Origin: Candidatus Accumulibacter regalis
GTDB taxonomy: Bacteria; Pseudomonadota; Gammaproteobacteria; Burkholderiales; Rhodocyclaceae
Reading direction: 5' to 3'
NCBI GenBank assembly: GCA_000585075.1
Contig: JEMY01000024.1
Coordinates: forward strand, 60,940-124,939
DNA: 64,000 bases
A program made the position numbers and the translations under genes. Below the pieces are notes generated by a model. That model was given only the letters and a program-made list of their open reading frames with translations. It did no database searches and was not told where the DNA came from. Below are positions 16,841-25,440 of this stretch, piece after piece; position 1 is the first letter of the stretch, and the number at the start of each line of letters is the position of its first letter.

Positions 16841-17194
16841 ATGCAGCAGCTCTCGGCGACCCAGTTGAAGGAATGGTTGACGGCAAGCACTCCTGCGGGC
16901 GGCAGTGGCGGGTCGCCAGCACGTCGGCCACCGCTGCTGCTCGATGTCCGCGAGCCCTGGGAGTTCGAGCTTTGCCACCTTGCCGATTCCCTCCTCCTGC
17001 CCATGCAGAGCGTGCCGGCGCGCATCGACGAGCTCGAGCGCGATGCCGACATCGTCGTCATCTGCCATCACGGCGTGCGTAGCCGGCAGGTTGGCGGCTT
17101 TCTCGAGCGGCAGGGCTTCACTTCGATCTACAACCTCAGCGGCGGTGTCGACGCGTGGGCGAATGACGTCGATCCGGCGATGCACAAATATTGA
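16841..17194 (+). CDS. single-domain rhodanese-like protein
   Basis: The protein has 117 residues: LLLDVREPWEFELCHLADSLLLPM, then the active-site loop VVICHHGVRSRQ with C75, then GFTSIYNLSGGVDAWANDVDP. The Cys in the CHHGVRS loop is the sulfur acceptor of rhodaneses, so it can carry persulfide. No signal peptide is seen, so it is cytoplasmic. It lies 15 bases after pcm and its stop is just before tolC. Its physiological acceptor is unknown. Confidence 0.92.
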   Translation: MQQLSATQLKEWLTASTPAGGSGGSPARRPPLLLDVREPWEFELCHLADSLLLPMQSVPARIDELERDADIVVICHHGVRSRQVGGFLERQGFTSIYNLSGGVDAWANDVDPAMHKY

Positions 17195-17211
17195 AAGCGA
17201 GTTCGAAAAAC

Positions 17212-18585
17212 ATGTCCGTGAAACCCGGCGCCCGGCGGTTTGGCCCCCGGAAGTTTGGCCCCCGGAAGTTTGCCCTCCTCCTGGCCGCACTTTTCTCTGC
17301 AGTCCCCGCGTTCGCCGCCGACCTGCTGCAGGTCTATCGTGATGCCCTGACCTACGATGCACAGTACGCTGCCGCGCGCGCCAGCGCTGCTGCCGGGCGC
17401 GAAAAGGAGCCGCAAGCGCTGGCCGGATTGCTGCCGACGATTGCGGCGACCGGCAACACCTTCTGGAACGACACCACCTACAAGGTCAAGGTTAGCCCCC
17501 TCAGCGACTCGTATCGGAACAAGTACAACAGCAACGGTTACGGGGTCAGCCTGACGCAGCCGCTGTTCCGCTGGCAGAATTTCGTTCAGTACGACCAGTC
17601 GAAGCTGCTGGTCATGCAGAGCGAAGCCACTTTCGCCCAGGCGGGGCAGGATCTGATCCTGCGTGTCGCGCAGGCCTACTTCGACGTCCTCTTCGCGGTC
17701 GAGAACCTGCGCGCCGTGCAGGCCAACAAGACAGCGATCGCGCAGCAACTTGCGCAGGCGAAGAAGAACTTCGAGGTCGGCATCGCCACGGTGACCGACA
17801 CCTACGAATCACAGTCGCGCTACGACCTGGCCACCGCGCAGGAAGTTGCTGCCGACAGCGAACTGGCGGTAAAGCGCTATGCGCTGAGCGTGCTCACCGG
17901 CAAGGACGTCGGCGAGCTGAATCGGCTCAAGCCGAAGGCCGTGATGCAGCCGCCACAACCGGCAAACATGGAACAATGGGTCAACGCTGCCGAGAACGAC
18001 AGCTTCGTCGTCCAGGCGCAGCAGGCGGCCAGCGAAGCGGCGGCCAAGGCCGTCGAGGTGAGCAAGGCGGGGCACTACCCTACGCTGGACATGGTCGCCA
18101 ACGTCAACCAGAACAACGGTCCCGGCCAGTTTGGTGTCGGCTCGATCGACAACACCACCCGCCAGGTGGGTCTGCAGCTCAATATCCCCATCTTTCAGGG
18201 CGGCTCGGTCAACTCGAAGACCCGCGAAGCGATCGCCAGGCGCGACGCCGAACAGGCTGCGCTCGACAATGCCAGGCGCAGCGCGACGCTCACCGCACGC
18301 CAATCCTACCTGGGGGTGGTCAACGGCCTCGCCGGCGTCCAGGCGCTGGAAGCCGCGCTGGTTTCCGGCCTCAGCTCGCTGGAATCGAACCGGCTTGGTT
18401 ACGAGGTCGGCGTACGCATCAACATCGACGTCCTCAACGCCGAGAATCAGGTCTATGTCACCCGCCGCGACCTGGCCAAGGCGCGTTTCGACACCCTGCT
18501 CGCCCAGCTCCGCCTGAAAGCCGCCGTCGGCGCGCTCGGCGAAGCCGACCTGGAGAAGGTCAACAGCCTTTTCGAGGCCCCGTAA
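17212..18585 (+). CDS. tolC: TolC family outer membrane efflux protein
   Basis: A 457-residue TolC-type channel tunnel. The signal peptide (FALLLAALFSAVPAFA) ends before ADLLQVYRDALTYDAQYAAARA, the typical start of the mature protein. Two halves follow with the repeated OEP pattern (GYGVSLTQPLFRWQNFVQYDQSK; VGLQLNIPIFQGGSVNSKTREA) and long coiled-coil helices. TolC forms the trimeric duct for type I secretion and RND/MFS efflux. ATG 17212 is preferred over TTG 17191. The n-region of the signal peptide holds an exact 15-base tandem duplication (FGPRK twice). Its 3' end overlaps waaA on the other strand by 26 bases. Confidence 0.94.
   Translation: MSVKPGARRFGPRKFGPRKFALLLAALFSAVPAFAADLLQVYRDALTYDAQYAAARASAAAGREKEPQALAGLLPTIAATGNTFWNDTTYKVKVSPLSDSYRNKYNSNGYGVSLTQPLFRWQNFVQYDQSKLLVMQSEATFAQAGQDLILRVAQAYFDVLFAVENLRAVQANKTAIAQQLAQAKKNFEVGIATVTDTYESQSRYDLATAQEVAADSELAVKRYALSVLTGKDVGELNRLKPKAVMQPPQPANMEQWVNAAENDSFVVQAQQAASEAAAKAVEVSKAGHYPTLDMVANVNQNNGPGQFGVGSIDNTTRQVGLQLNIPIFQGGSVNSKTREAIARRDAEQAALDNARRSATLTARQSYLGVVNGLAGVQALEAALVSGLSSLESNRLGYEVGVRINIDVLNAENQVYVTRRDLAKARFDTLLAQLRLKAAVGALGEADLEKVNSLFEAP
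17239..17268 (+). repeat. 15-bp tandem duplication in the tolC signal peptide
   Basis: Two exact copies of TTTGGCCCCCGGAAG (17239-17253, 17254-17268), in frame, encoding FGPRK twice just before the hydrophobic core of the signal peptide. Confidence 0.95.
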
Positions 18586-19849
18586 GCGTCTCGATCAGCG
18601 CCATCGTCCGCGCCGTGGCGCCGCGATGCGCCTGACTGAACGCCGTCGCCGCGGCGCGCATGGTCAGCAGCTCCTCCGGCTGGGCAAAGAGTTCGCCGGC
18701 CACCAGCGCCGCCTGGCCGGCGTCGACGATTCGCCGCGCGGCGCCGCAGGCCACGGCATCGTCGCTGGCCTGGGCGAAGTTGAAGCTGTGCGGACCCAAG
18801 AGCAGCGGACAGCCACAGGCCGCCGCCTCGATCAGGTTCTGTCCGCCAAACGGCAGCACCGTCCCGCCCATCAGGGCCAGATCCGCCAGGGCGTAGTAGG
18901 CGGCCATTTCACCCATGCTGTCGCCCAGCCAGACGCGGGTCTCGCTGCCTGGCAGCTGTGCTGAGCTTCGCCGGCGGAAAGCCAGTTTGCGGGCGGCAAG
19001 CAGCGCGGCGACCTCGGCAAAACGCTGCGGGTGACGAGGGACGACGACCAGCAAGAGGTCGGCAACGCCCACTGCTGCCAGGGCGTCTAGGAGCAGCGCT
19101 TCCTCCCCTTCGCGGCTGCTGGCCAACAACCACACCGGCCGCTGGCCGACTGCCTGCCGCCACTGCGCGCCAAGCTGCAGCTTGTCCGCCGGCGGCGTGA
19201 CGTCGAATTTCAGATTTCCGCTGACGCTCGGCTGGCGAGCACCCAGGTGCTGCAGGCGTTCGCCGTCGGCCTTCGTTTGCGCGGCGACCGCACTCAGCGA
19301 CGCCAGCGTCGGTCCGATCAGGCGGCTCAGCCGCTGGTAGCCGCGCAAGGAGCGCGCCGATAAGCGCGCGTTGATCAGCGCCATCGGCACGCGCCGCCGG
19401 CGCGCCGCGTCGATCAGGTTTGGCCACAGCTCGGTTTCCATCAGCAGCCCGACGCGCGGCCGGAAATGATCGAGAAAGCGCCCGCAGGCGTCCGGCAAGT
19501 CGTACGGCAGGTAGGCCTGTTGCAGCCGCCCGGGATGTGTCGCCAGCAACTCGCTGCCGGTTTCCCGGCCGGTCGGCGTCATATGGGTGAGCAGCAGGTG
19601 ATGGTCCGGATAGGCAGCCAGCAGCGCGTCGATCAGCGGTGCGGCGGCGCGCGTCTCACCCACCGAAACGGCGTGCAGCCAGAGCAGCGGCCGCTGCCGG
19701 GCCGCCAGCGGCGGATAGAAGCCATGGCGCTCGCCAAGATGCTGCACATACGCCGGCTGGCGGCGGGCGCGCCAGAGCAGCCGCAGCCAGACCAGCGGCA
19801 GCGCAAGGTAGAAGAGCAGCGAATAGGCGAGAAGGGCCAGACGCGCCAT
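18560..19849 (-). CDS. waaA: 3-deoxy-D-manno-octulosonic acid (Kdo) transferase
   Basis: A 429-residue GT-B enzyme of the WaaA/KdtA family, which adds Kdo from CMP-Kdo to lipid A precursor at the inner membrane. An N-terminal membrane anchor (LALLAYSLLFYLALPLVWLRLLW) is followed by LLWLHAVSVGETRAA with the catalytic Glu, then LLMETELWPN, LINARLSARSLRGYQR and GGTVLPFGGQNLIEAAACGCPLLLGPH. ATG 19849 shares one base with the waaC stop (TGATG), so the pair is coupled. Its 3' end overlaps tolC. Confidence 0.95.
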   Translation of the reverse strand: MARLALLAYSLLFYLALPLVWLRLLWRARRQPAYVQHLGERHGFYPPLAARQRPLLWLHAVSVGETRAAAPLIDALLAAYPDHHLLLTHMTPTGRETGSELLATHPGRLQQAYLPYDLPDACGRFLDHFRPRVGLLMETELWPNLIDAARRRRVPMALINARLSARSLRGYQRLSRLIGPTLASLSAVAAQTKADGERLQHLGARQPSVSGNLKFDVTPPADKLQLGAQWRQAVGQRPVWLLASSREGEEALLLDALAAVGVADLLLVVVPRHPQRFAEVAALLAARKLAFRRRSSAQLPGSETRVWLGDSMGEMAAYYALADLALMGGTVLPFGGQNLIEAAACGCPLLLGPHSFNFAQASDDAVACGAARRIVDAGQAALVAGELFAQPEELLTMRAAATAFSQAHRGATARTMALIETLTGPRKGC

Positions 19850-20802
19850 CAACGCAGCGCCTGCTCGGCGACCCTCAGCACCTCGGCGGCCGACGGCGGC
19901 GCGCCGCTACGACCGAGGTTGCGCACGAAACCGCTGCCGTAGACGCCGGTCAAGGCCGGATCGGTAGCGACGTAGAGGGCAATCACCGGCACGCCCAAGG
20001 CAGCCGCAAGGTGCGCCAGGCCGGTATCGACACCGATCGTCAGGGCTGCCCGCGCGATCAGGGCGGCGACCTGCGGCAGCGACAGGGGCGGCGGCACGAT
20101 GGCCCCGTCCAGGGCGGCGGCGATACGCTCGGCCCGCTGCCGCTCGAGCGCACTGCCGGCCGGAAAAACCGGCGTCAGCCCGTGCTCCAGCAAGGCGCGA
20201 CCAAGCACGCACCAGTTCGCCTCGTCCCACAGCTTGTCGTCGCGACTGGTCGCCGTCAGCAGGATGACCGCCCGACCCCGCGCAGGACCAGCGCCGTCGA
20301 TGGCCGGTGCCGAAATACCGTAGTCGAGCACCAGGTCGACCGGATAGTCGAAAGCGGCTGCGGCCAGCCAGCGGTTACGTTCGACCGCGTGCACGTTGCG
20401 CGGGATGACAAAGGTTTCATCGTAGAAGCGCGCCGCAAGCGGCTCACGCGCCGATTCGGCGGCGTAGCCGTAGCGCCTGCCGCTTGCCTGGCGGGCAATC
20501 AGCGCGCTTTTCAGCAAGCCTTGGGTGTCGAGTATGGCGTCGTAAGCCCGGGACGCGATGCGGGCGCGAAAAGCGCGCACTTCGCGCCAGGTCGCCAGCC
20601 GCGCGAGGTTCTTTCGCCAGCGCCTGATGGCCACCGGGATGACCTCGTCGACCGCCGGATGCAGCCGCGCAATGTCGGCGAACGCTTCCTCGACGCACCA
20701 GTCGATCGACGCGTCGGGGAAGCTATGGCGCAGATCACTGACGACTGGCAAGTTGTGGATTACGTCACCGAGCGACGAGGTTTTTACCAATAGGATGCGC
20801 AT
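19849..20802 (-). CDS. waaC: LPS heptosyltransferase I
   Basis: The protein has 317 residues of family GT9. It starts MRILLVKTSSLGDVIHNLPVVSDLR, the canonical WaaC N-terminus, followed by ILDTQGLLKSALIAR and the donor-binding region VILLTATSRDDKLWDEANWCVLG with IGVDTGLAHLAAALGVPVIALY. WaaC adds the first L-glycero-D-manno-heptose to Kdo2-lipid A. With waaA it makes an inner-core LPS operon. A TATAAT on the minus strand (20849-20854) about 47 bases upstream of the start is a plausible -10. Confidence 0.95.
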   Translation of the reverse strand: MRILLVKTSSLGDVIHNLPVVSDLRHSFPDASIDWCVEEAFADIARLHPAVDEVIPVAIRRWRKNLARLATWREVRAFRARIASRAYDAILDTQGLLKSALIARQASGRRYGYAAESAREPLAARFYDETFVIPRNVHAVERNRWLAAAAFDYPVDLVLDYGISAPAIDGAGPARGRAVILLTATSRDDKLWDEANWCVLGRALLEHGLTPVFPAGSALERQRAERIAAALDGAIVPPPLSLPQVAALIARAALTIGVDTGLAHLAAALGVPVIALYVATDPALTGVYGSGFVRNLGRSGAPPSAAEVLRVAEQALR

Positions 20803-20848
20803 CGGTGGGCCAGTTCAGGGGAAGAGGGGCGGCAAGCGGGAAGAGCGC

Positions 20849-20854
20849 ATTATA
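20849..20854 (-). promoter_or_regulatory. candidate -10 of waaC-waaA
   Basis: Perfect TATAAT hexamer on the minus strand in the divergent waaC/manC gap; no clear -35 is seen upstream of it. Confidence 0.4.
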
Positions 20855-20967
20855 GAAGATGGCGCGCGCCGCCAGCCGCCTCGCCGGCCGCCCCTGTCGG
20901 CCAGCGCTTGCCGGCGCTCGCCATACACTCCTCGCCACCGCCTGCGAGGGGCAAAACGCGGCAGCGC

Positions 20968-20973
20968 TATAAT
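20968..20973 (+). promoter_or_regulatory. candidate -10 of manC operon
   Basis: Perfect TATAAT hexamer on the plus strand, 53 bases before the manC start; the -35 region is GC-rich and gives no good match. The divergent gap (20803-21026) holds no gene. Confidence 0.4.
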
Positions 20974-21026
20974 GCCGCCTCCCGAATCCCTCGGCGACAA
21001 GCCTGCAGCAATTGGAGACGCTGAAA

Positions 21027-22448
21027 ATGAACACCTCTGTGATCCGCCCGGTAATCCTCTGTGGAGGCTCGGGAACCCGTCTGTGGCCGCTGTCACGAAC
21101 GCACTACCCGAAGCAGTTTCTCCGCCTGGTCGACGACTTCTCGCTGCTGCAGAACACCGTGCGCCGCCTCGACGGTATCGCCGGACTCGGCGGCGCGATT
21201 GCCGTCGCCAACGAGAACCATCGCTTCCTGGTCGCCGAGCAGTTCTTCGAGATCGGCCAGAAGGCCGACATCCTCCTCGAACCGGCCGCCCGCAACACCG
21301 CACCGGCCGTCGCCGCGGCCGCCGTGCACGCCATCGGTAGCGGCACGCAGCAGGACCCGCCACTGCTCCTGGTGCTGCCCTCGGACCATGTCATCGCCAA
21401 CGTGGCCGCCTTTCAGGAGGCGGTCAGGGCAGCGATTCCACACGCCGACGCTGGCGCGCTGGTCACTTTTGGCGTCGTCCCTGACCGTGCCGAAACAGGT
21501 TACGGCTACATCCGTCGCGGCGAGGCCGTGGCCGGCGGCTATGCGCTCGATCGCTTCGTCGAGAAGCCCGACGGCGAAACCGCGCAGCGCTACCTCGATT
21601 CCGGCGACTACTTCTGGAACAGCGGCATGTTCCTCTTCCGCGCCGACACCTACCTCGACGCCCTCGAGCGCTACGCGCCGCAAATCCGCGAGTGTGTCAC
21701 GGCGGCTGTCGCCAGCGACCGCTGCGACCTCGACTTCGTGCGCCTCGATCACGCCGCTTTCGTCGCCAGTCCGTCGAAGTCGATCGACTACGCGGTGATG
21801 GAAAAGACCGACCGTGGCGTCGTCATTCCACTCGATGTCGGCTGGAACGACATCGGCGCCTGGGACGCAATGGCGGCGCTGGGCCAGGCCGACGACAACG
21901 GCAACACCCAGCGCGGTGACGTGCTGAGTATCGACACCCGCAATTCGATTCTCCTCTCCGAAGGACAGTTGCTGGCCACCGTCGGGGTCAGCGAACTGAT
22001 CGTCGTCGCCACGCCGGACGCCGTACTCGTCGCCGACAAGTCGAAAGCGCAGGAAGTCAAGGCGGTGGTCGAGGAGCTGAAGCGCTCGGCGCGCAGCGAA
22101 ACCGAACTCAGGCACATCGTTCACCGCCCCTGGGGCAGCTACGAAGGGCTGGCGCATGCGCCGCGCTATCAGGTCAAGCGTATCCTGGTGAAAGCCGGCG
22201 CCAGCCTCAGTCTGCAGAAGCATCATCACCGTGCCGAGCACTGGGTGGTCGTCAAGGGAACGGCGCTGATCGTGCGCGGCGACGAAACCCTGTTGCTGTC
22301 CGAAAACCAATCGACCTATATCCCGCTCGGCGTCGTCCATCGCCTGGAAAACCCGGGCAAGATCGACCTCGAGATGATCGAGGTCCAGTCCGGCAGCTAT
22401 CTCGGCGAGGATGACATCGTCCGTCTGCAGGACAGCTACGGTCGCTGA
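21027..22448 (+). CDS. manC: mannose-1-phosphate guanylyltransferase / mannose-6-phosphate isomerase
   Basis: A bifunctional 473-residue protein. The N-terminal nucleotidyltransferase has LCGGSGTRLWPLSRTHYPKQFL (GGSGTRLW 13-20), VLPSDH and VEKP. The C-terminal type II phosphomannose isomerase cupin has RPWGSYEGL, RYQVKRILVKAG, QKHHHRAEHWVVVKGTA and PLGVVHRLENPG. It makes GDP-mannose for capsule, O-antigen or exopolysaccharide. GGAG lies nine bases before ATG 21027. It precedes rfbB by 115 bases on the same strand. Confidence 0.96.
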   Translation: MNTSVIRPVILCGGSGTRLWPLSRTHYPKQFLRLVDDFSLLQNTVRRLDGIAGLGGAIAVANENHRFLVAEQFFEIGQKADILLEPAARNTAPAVAAAAVHAIGSGTQQDPPLLLVLPSDHVIANVAAFQEAVRAAIPHADAGALVTFGVVPDRAETGYGYIRRGEAVAGGYALDRFVEKPDGETAQRYLDSGDYFWNSGMFLFRADTYLDALERYAPQIRECVTAAVASDRCDLDFVRLDHAAFVASPSKSIDYAVMEKTDRGVVIPLDVGWNDIGAWDAMAALGQADDNGNTQRGDVLSIDTRNSILLSEGQLLATVGVSELIVVATPDAVLVADKSKAQEVKAVVEELKRSARSETELRHIVHRPWGSYEGLAHAPRYQVKRILVKAGASLSLQKHHHRAEHWVVVKGTALIVRGDETLLLSENQSTYIPLGVVHRLENPGKIDLEMIEVQSGSYLGEDDIVRLQDSYGR

Positions 22449-22563
22449 CGCGAAAGCGGTAGGCCGCGCGTCCCGGCTGGCCGGGCTGTACCCGCTGCCG
22501 GCGCCCGACTGCGCCGACACCGCTCCTCCCGTCCATTCTCCCTCCCTCTGAAAGGACCTGTAC

Positions 22564-23631
22564 ATGATTCTGGTCACCGGCGGCGCCGGCTTCATCGGCG
22601 CAAACTTCGTCCTCGACTGGCTGGCACAAAGCGACGAGGCGCTGATCAACCTCGACAAGCTCACCTACGCCGGCAATCGCGAGAACCTCGCGACGCTGGC
22701 CGGCGACCCGCGGCACATCTTCGTGCACGGTGACATCGGCGACAGCCAGCTCACCGCCAGCCTCCTGGCGCAATACCAGCCGCGCGCGATCGTGAACTTC
22801 GCCGCCGAGTCACACGTCGATCGCTCGATCCATGGTCCCGAGGACTTCATCCAGACCAACATCGTCGGCAGCTTCCACCTTCTCGAAGCGACGCGCGCCT
22901 ATTGGGGCACACTGGCCGACCCGGCCAGGCAGGGCTTCCGCTTCCTGCACGTGTCGACCGACGAAGTCTATGGCTCATTGCGCAGCGACGAAGCGGCTTT
23001 CAGCGAGACGCACGCCTACGAGCCGAACAGCCCGTACTCGGCAAGCAAGGCGGCCAGCGACCATCTCGTGCGCGCCTACCACCACACCTACGGGCTGCCG
23101 GTGCTGACCACCAACTGCTCGAACAACTACGGTCCCTACCATTTCCCGGAAAAGCTGATCCCGCTGATGATCGTCAACGCCCTCGCCGGAAAAGCCCTGC
23201 CGGTTTATGGCGACGGCCAGCAGATCCGCGACTGGCTGTACGTCAAGGATCACTGCACGGCCATCCGCCGCGTGCTCGAAGCGGGTCGCCCGGGCGAAAC
23301 CTACAACGTCGGCGGCTGGAACGAGCAACCCAACCTCGACATCGTGCACACCGTCTGCCAACTGCTCGACGAACTTCATCCGCGCGCTGACGGCCGGCCC
23401 TATCGCGAACAGATCACCACGGTCGCCGACCGCCCGGGTCACGACCGCCGCTACGCCATCGACGCGCGCAAGATCGAAAACGAGCTCGGCTGGAAGCCGG
23501 CGGAAACCTTCGCCACCGGCATTCGCAAGACCGTGCTCTGGTACCTTGAAAACCAGAAATGGGTGCACAACGTACAGTCCGGAAGCTACCGCGACTGGGT
23601 CGAAAAGAATTACGGCGAACGCGAGAAATGA
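22564..23631 (+). CDS. rfbB: dTDP-glucose 4,6-dehydratase
   Basis: The 355-residue extended SDR starts [19 protein letters not shown] with the GGAGFIG NAD-binding motif at 6-12. It has [25 protein letters not shown] and the [22 protein letters not shown] active-site Tyr-x3-Lys, with [18 protein letters not shown] and DWLYVKDHC. It converts dTDP-D-glucose to the 4-keto-6-deoxy sugar, the second step to dTDP-L-rhamnose. Its stop overlaps rfbD (ATGA). AAAGGA lies before the start. Confidence 0.97.
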   Translation: MILVTGGAGFIGANFVLDWLAQSDEALINLDKLTYAGNRENLATLAGDPRHIFVHGDIGDSQLTASLLAQYQPRAIVNFAAESHVDRSIHGPEDFIQTNIVGSFHLLEATRAYWGTLADPARQGFRFLHVSTDEVYGSLRSDEAAFSETHAYEPNSPYSASKAASDHLVRAYHHTYGLPVLTTNCSNNYGPYHFPEKLIPLMIVNALAGKALPVYGDGQQIRDWLYVKDHCTAIRRVLEAGRPGETYNVGGWNEQPNLDIVHTVCQLLDELHPRADGRPYREQITTVADRPGHDRRYAIDARKIENELGWKPAETFATGIRKTVLWYLENQKWVHNVQSGSYRDWVEKNYGEREK

Positions 23632-24524
23632 GAATCCTGCTCTTTGGCAAGCGCGGACAGGTCGGCTGGGAATTGCAGCGCAGCCTGGCGCCGCTCGGGA
23701 CGATCGTCGCCCTCGATCGCGAAGGTGATGGTCAGCTGTGCGGCGATTTGACCAGGCTCGACGGCCTGGCGGCCTGCGTGCGCGCAGTCGCTCCGGACGT
23801 CATCGTCAATGCCGCCGCGCACACGGCGGTGGACAAGGCCGAAGCAGAACCCGCGCTGGCCCGAACGCTCAACGCGCTGGCGCCCGGCGTGCTCGCCGAG
23901 GAAGCCAGCCGCCTCGGCGCCTGGCTGGTGCACTACTCGACCGACTACGTCTTTGACGGCAGCGGCGAGAGGCCCTGGCAGGAAAACGACGCAACCGCCC
24001 CACTGAGCGTTTACGGACAAAGCAAGCTCGCCGGCGAACAGGCGGTCGCCGCTTGCGGCAAACACCTGATCTTTCGCACCAGCTGGGTCTACGCCGCGCG
24101 CGGCAACAACTTTGCCCGCACCATGCTGCGCCTGGCCGGCGAACGCGACCGGCTGCAGGTCATCGCCGACCAGATAGGCGCGCCGACCGGCGCCGAACTG
24201 CTCGCCGACGTCACCGCACAGGCGCTGCGCAGCGTCCGGCGACAGCCGCAGCTGGCCGGACTCTATCATCTCGCGGCGGCTGGCGAGACCAGCTGGCACG
24301 GCTACGCGCGACACGTCGTCGATTTCGCCCGCCAGGCGGGCGAGAGCATCCGCGTCGCCCCGTCGGCCATCGAGGCGGTGCCGAGCAGCGCCTACCCCCT
24401 GCCCGCGCCGCGACCGCTGAACTCGCGCCTGGACACACGCAAGCTGCAGACGGCGTTCGATCTGTGCCTGCCCGATTGGCGGGTCGGCGTCGACCGCATG
24501 CTGGCCGAAGTCCTCGAAAAGTAG
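23628..24524 (+). CDS. rfbD: dTDP-4-dehydrorhamnose reductase
   Basis: The protein has 298 residues. [20 protein letters not shown] carries the G-x-x-G-x-x-G motif, followed by [16 protein letters not shown], the [10 protein letters not shown] signature, [14 protein letters not shown] with the active-site Tyr/Lys, and [18 protein letters not shown]. It does the last step of dTDP-L-rhamnose synthesis. Start ATG 23628 overlaps the rfbB stop and aligns with the family; upstream in-frame codons are shadow. The rfbA and rfbC steps are not encoded in this window. Confidence 0.96.
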   Translation: MRILLFGKRGQVGWELQRSLAPLGTIVALDREGDGQLCGDLTRLDGLAACVRAVAPDVIVNAAAHTAVDKAEAEPALARTLNALAPGVLAEEASRLGAWLVHYSTDYVFDGSGERPWQENDATAPLSVYGQSKLAGEQAVAACGKHLIFRTSWVYAARGNNFARTMLRLAGERDRLQVIADQIGAPTGAELLADVTAQALRSVRRQPQLAGLYHLAAAGETSWHGYARHVVDFARQAGESIRVAPSAIEAVPSSAYPLPAPRPLNSRLDTRKLQTAFDLCLPDWRVGVDRMLAEVLEK

Positions 24525-24630
24525 GAGCGCATCACCGCCATCGCCAGAGGGCCGACGCGGTGCGGCACCCGATTCGTGGGATGATAGGTGGCTTTGGCAC
24601 AGTTGGTCGTTGACCTGAAGGGAGTCTGCC

Positions 24631-25431
24631 TTGCTCTGGTGGCTCGCATACATTGCACTTGGCCTGTTCACCGGCTTCTTCGCCGGCATGCTCGGCATCG
24701 GCGGCGGACTGGTGATGGTCCCGACACTGACCATGATGTTCGCCGCGCAGGCTGGATTTCCGCCCAACGAGGTCCTCCATCTGGCGCTCGGCACGTCGAT
24801 GGCCACGATCCTGTTTACTTCGCTGGCCAGCCTGCGCGCCCACCACCAGCACGGCGCCGTGCTCTGGAAAATCGTCTTCCAGATCACCCCGGGGATTCTG
24901 CTCGGCACGCTGCTTGGCACCTTCTTCGCCGGCAGCGTGCCGTCGAGGCCTCTGGCCCTCTTCTTCACCGTTTTCGTCTGCCTGGTCGCTGCGCAGATGA
25001 TCCTCAACCTGAAGCCGAAAGCGGCGCGCGAGCTGCCCGGCTTCGGCGGTGTCTTCGCCGTCGGCAGCGGCATTGGCGCGGTCTCGGCGCTGGTCGCCAT
25101 CGGCGGCGGCTCGCTCACCGTCCCTTTCCTGACCTGGTGCAATGTCCGTGTCCAGCATGCCATCGGGACATCCGCGGCAATCGGGTTTCCGATCGCCTTT
25201 GGCGGTTCGCTGGGTTACATCTTCAACGGCTGGGGGCACGCCGATCTGCCACCGTGGAGCCTCGGCTACGTCCACCTGCCGGCTTTCGCCTGGCTGGTGC
25301 CGTCGAGCATGCTGATTGCGCCACTCGGCGCGAGACTCGCCCACCGCCTGCCGGTAGCCACCCTGAAGCGCCTTTTCGCCGGCATCCTGATCGTCCTTGC
25401 CGGGAAGATGATGTGGGGTCTGTTCGCCTGA
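24631..25431 (+). CDS. sulfite exporter TauE/SafE family membrane protein
   Basis: A 266-residue permease with about eight hydrophobic segments. The paired TauE motifs are present: GLFTGFFAGMLGIGGGLVMVPTL near the N-terminus and GSGIGAVSALVAIGGGSLTVPFL in the second half. Members export sulfite, sulfonates or sulfoacetate, but most are uncharacterised, so the substrate is open. The start is TTG 24631, because GAAGGGAG lies six bases upstream and no ATG is near. It is not clearly coupled to rfbD (105-base gap) and converges on the enoyl-CoA hydratase gene. Confidence 0.88.
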   Translation: MLWWLAYIALGLFTGFFAGMLGIGGGLVMVPTLTMMFAAQAGFPPNEVLHLALGTSMATILFTSLASLRAHHQHGAVLWKIVFQITPGILLGTLLGTFFAGSVPSRPLALFFTVFVCLVAAQMILNLKPKAARELPGFGGVFAVGSGIGAVSALVAIGGGSLTVPFLTWCNVRVQHAIGTSAAIGFPIAFGGSLGYIFNGWGHADLPPWSLGYVHLPAFAWLVPSSMLIAPLGARLAHRLPVATLKRLFAGILIVLAGKMMWGLFA

Positions 25432-25440
25432 TGGCGGCGA

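Noticed and set aside
21093..22664. 523-residue minus-strand ORF
   Set aside because: Antisense to manC; no start with RBS and no domain pattern.
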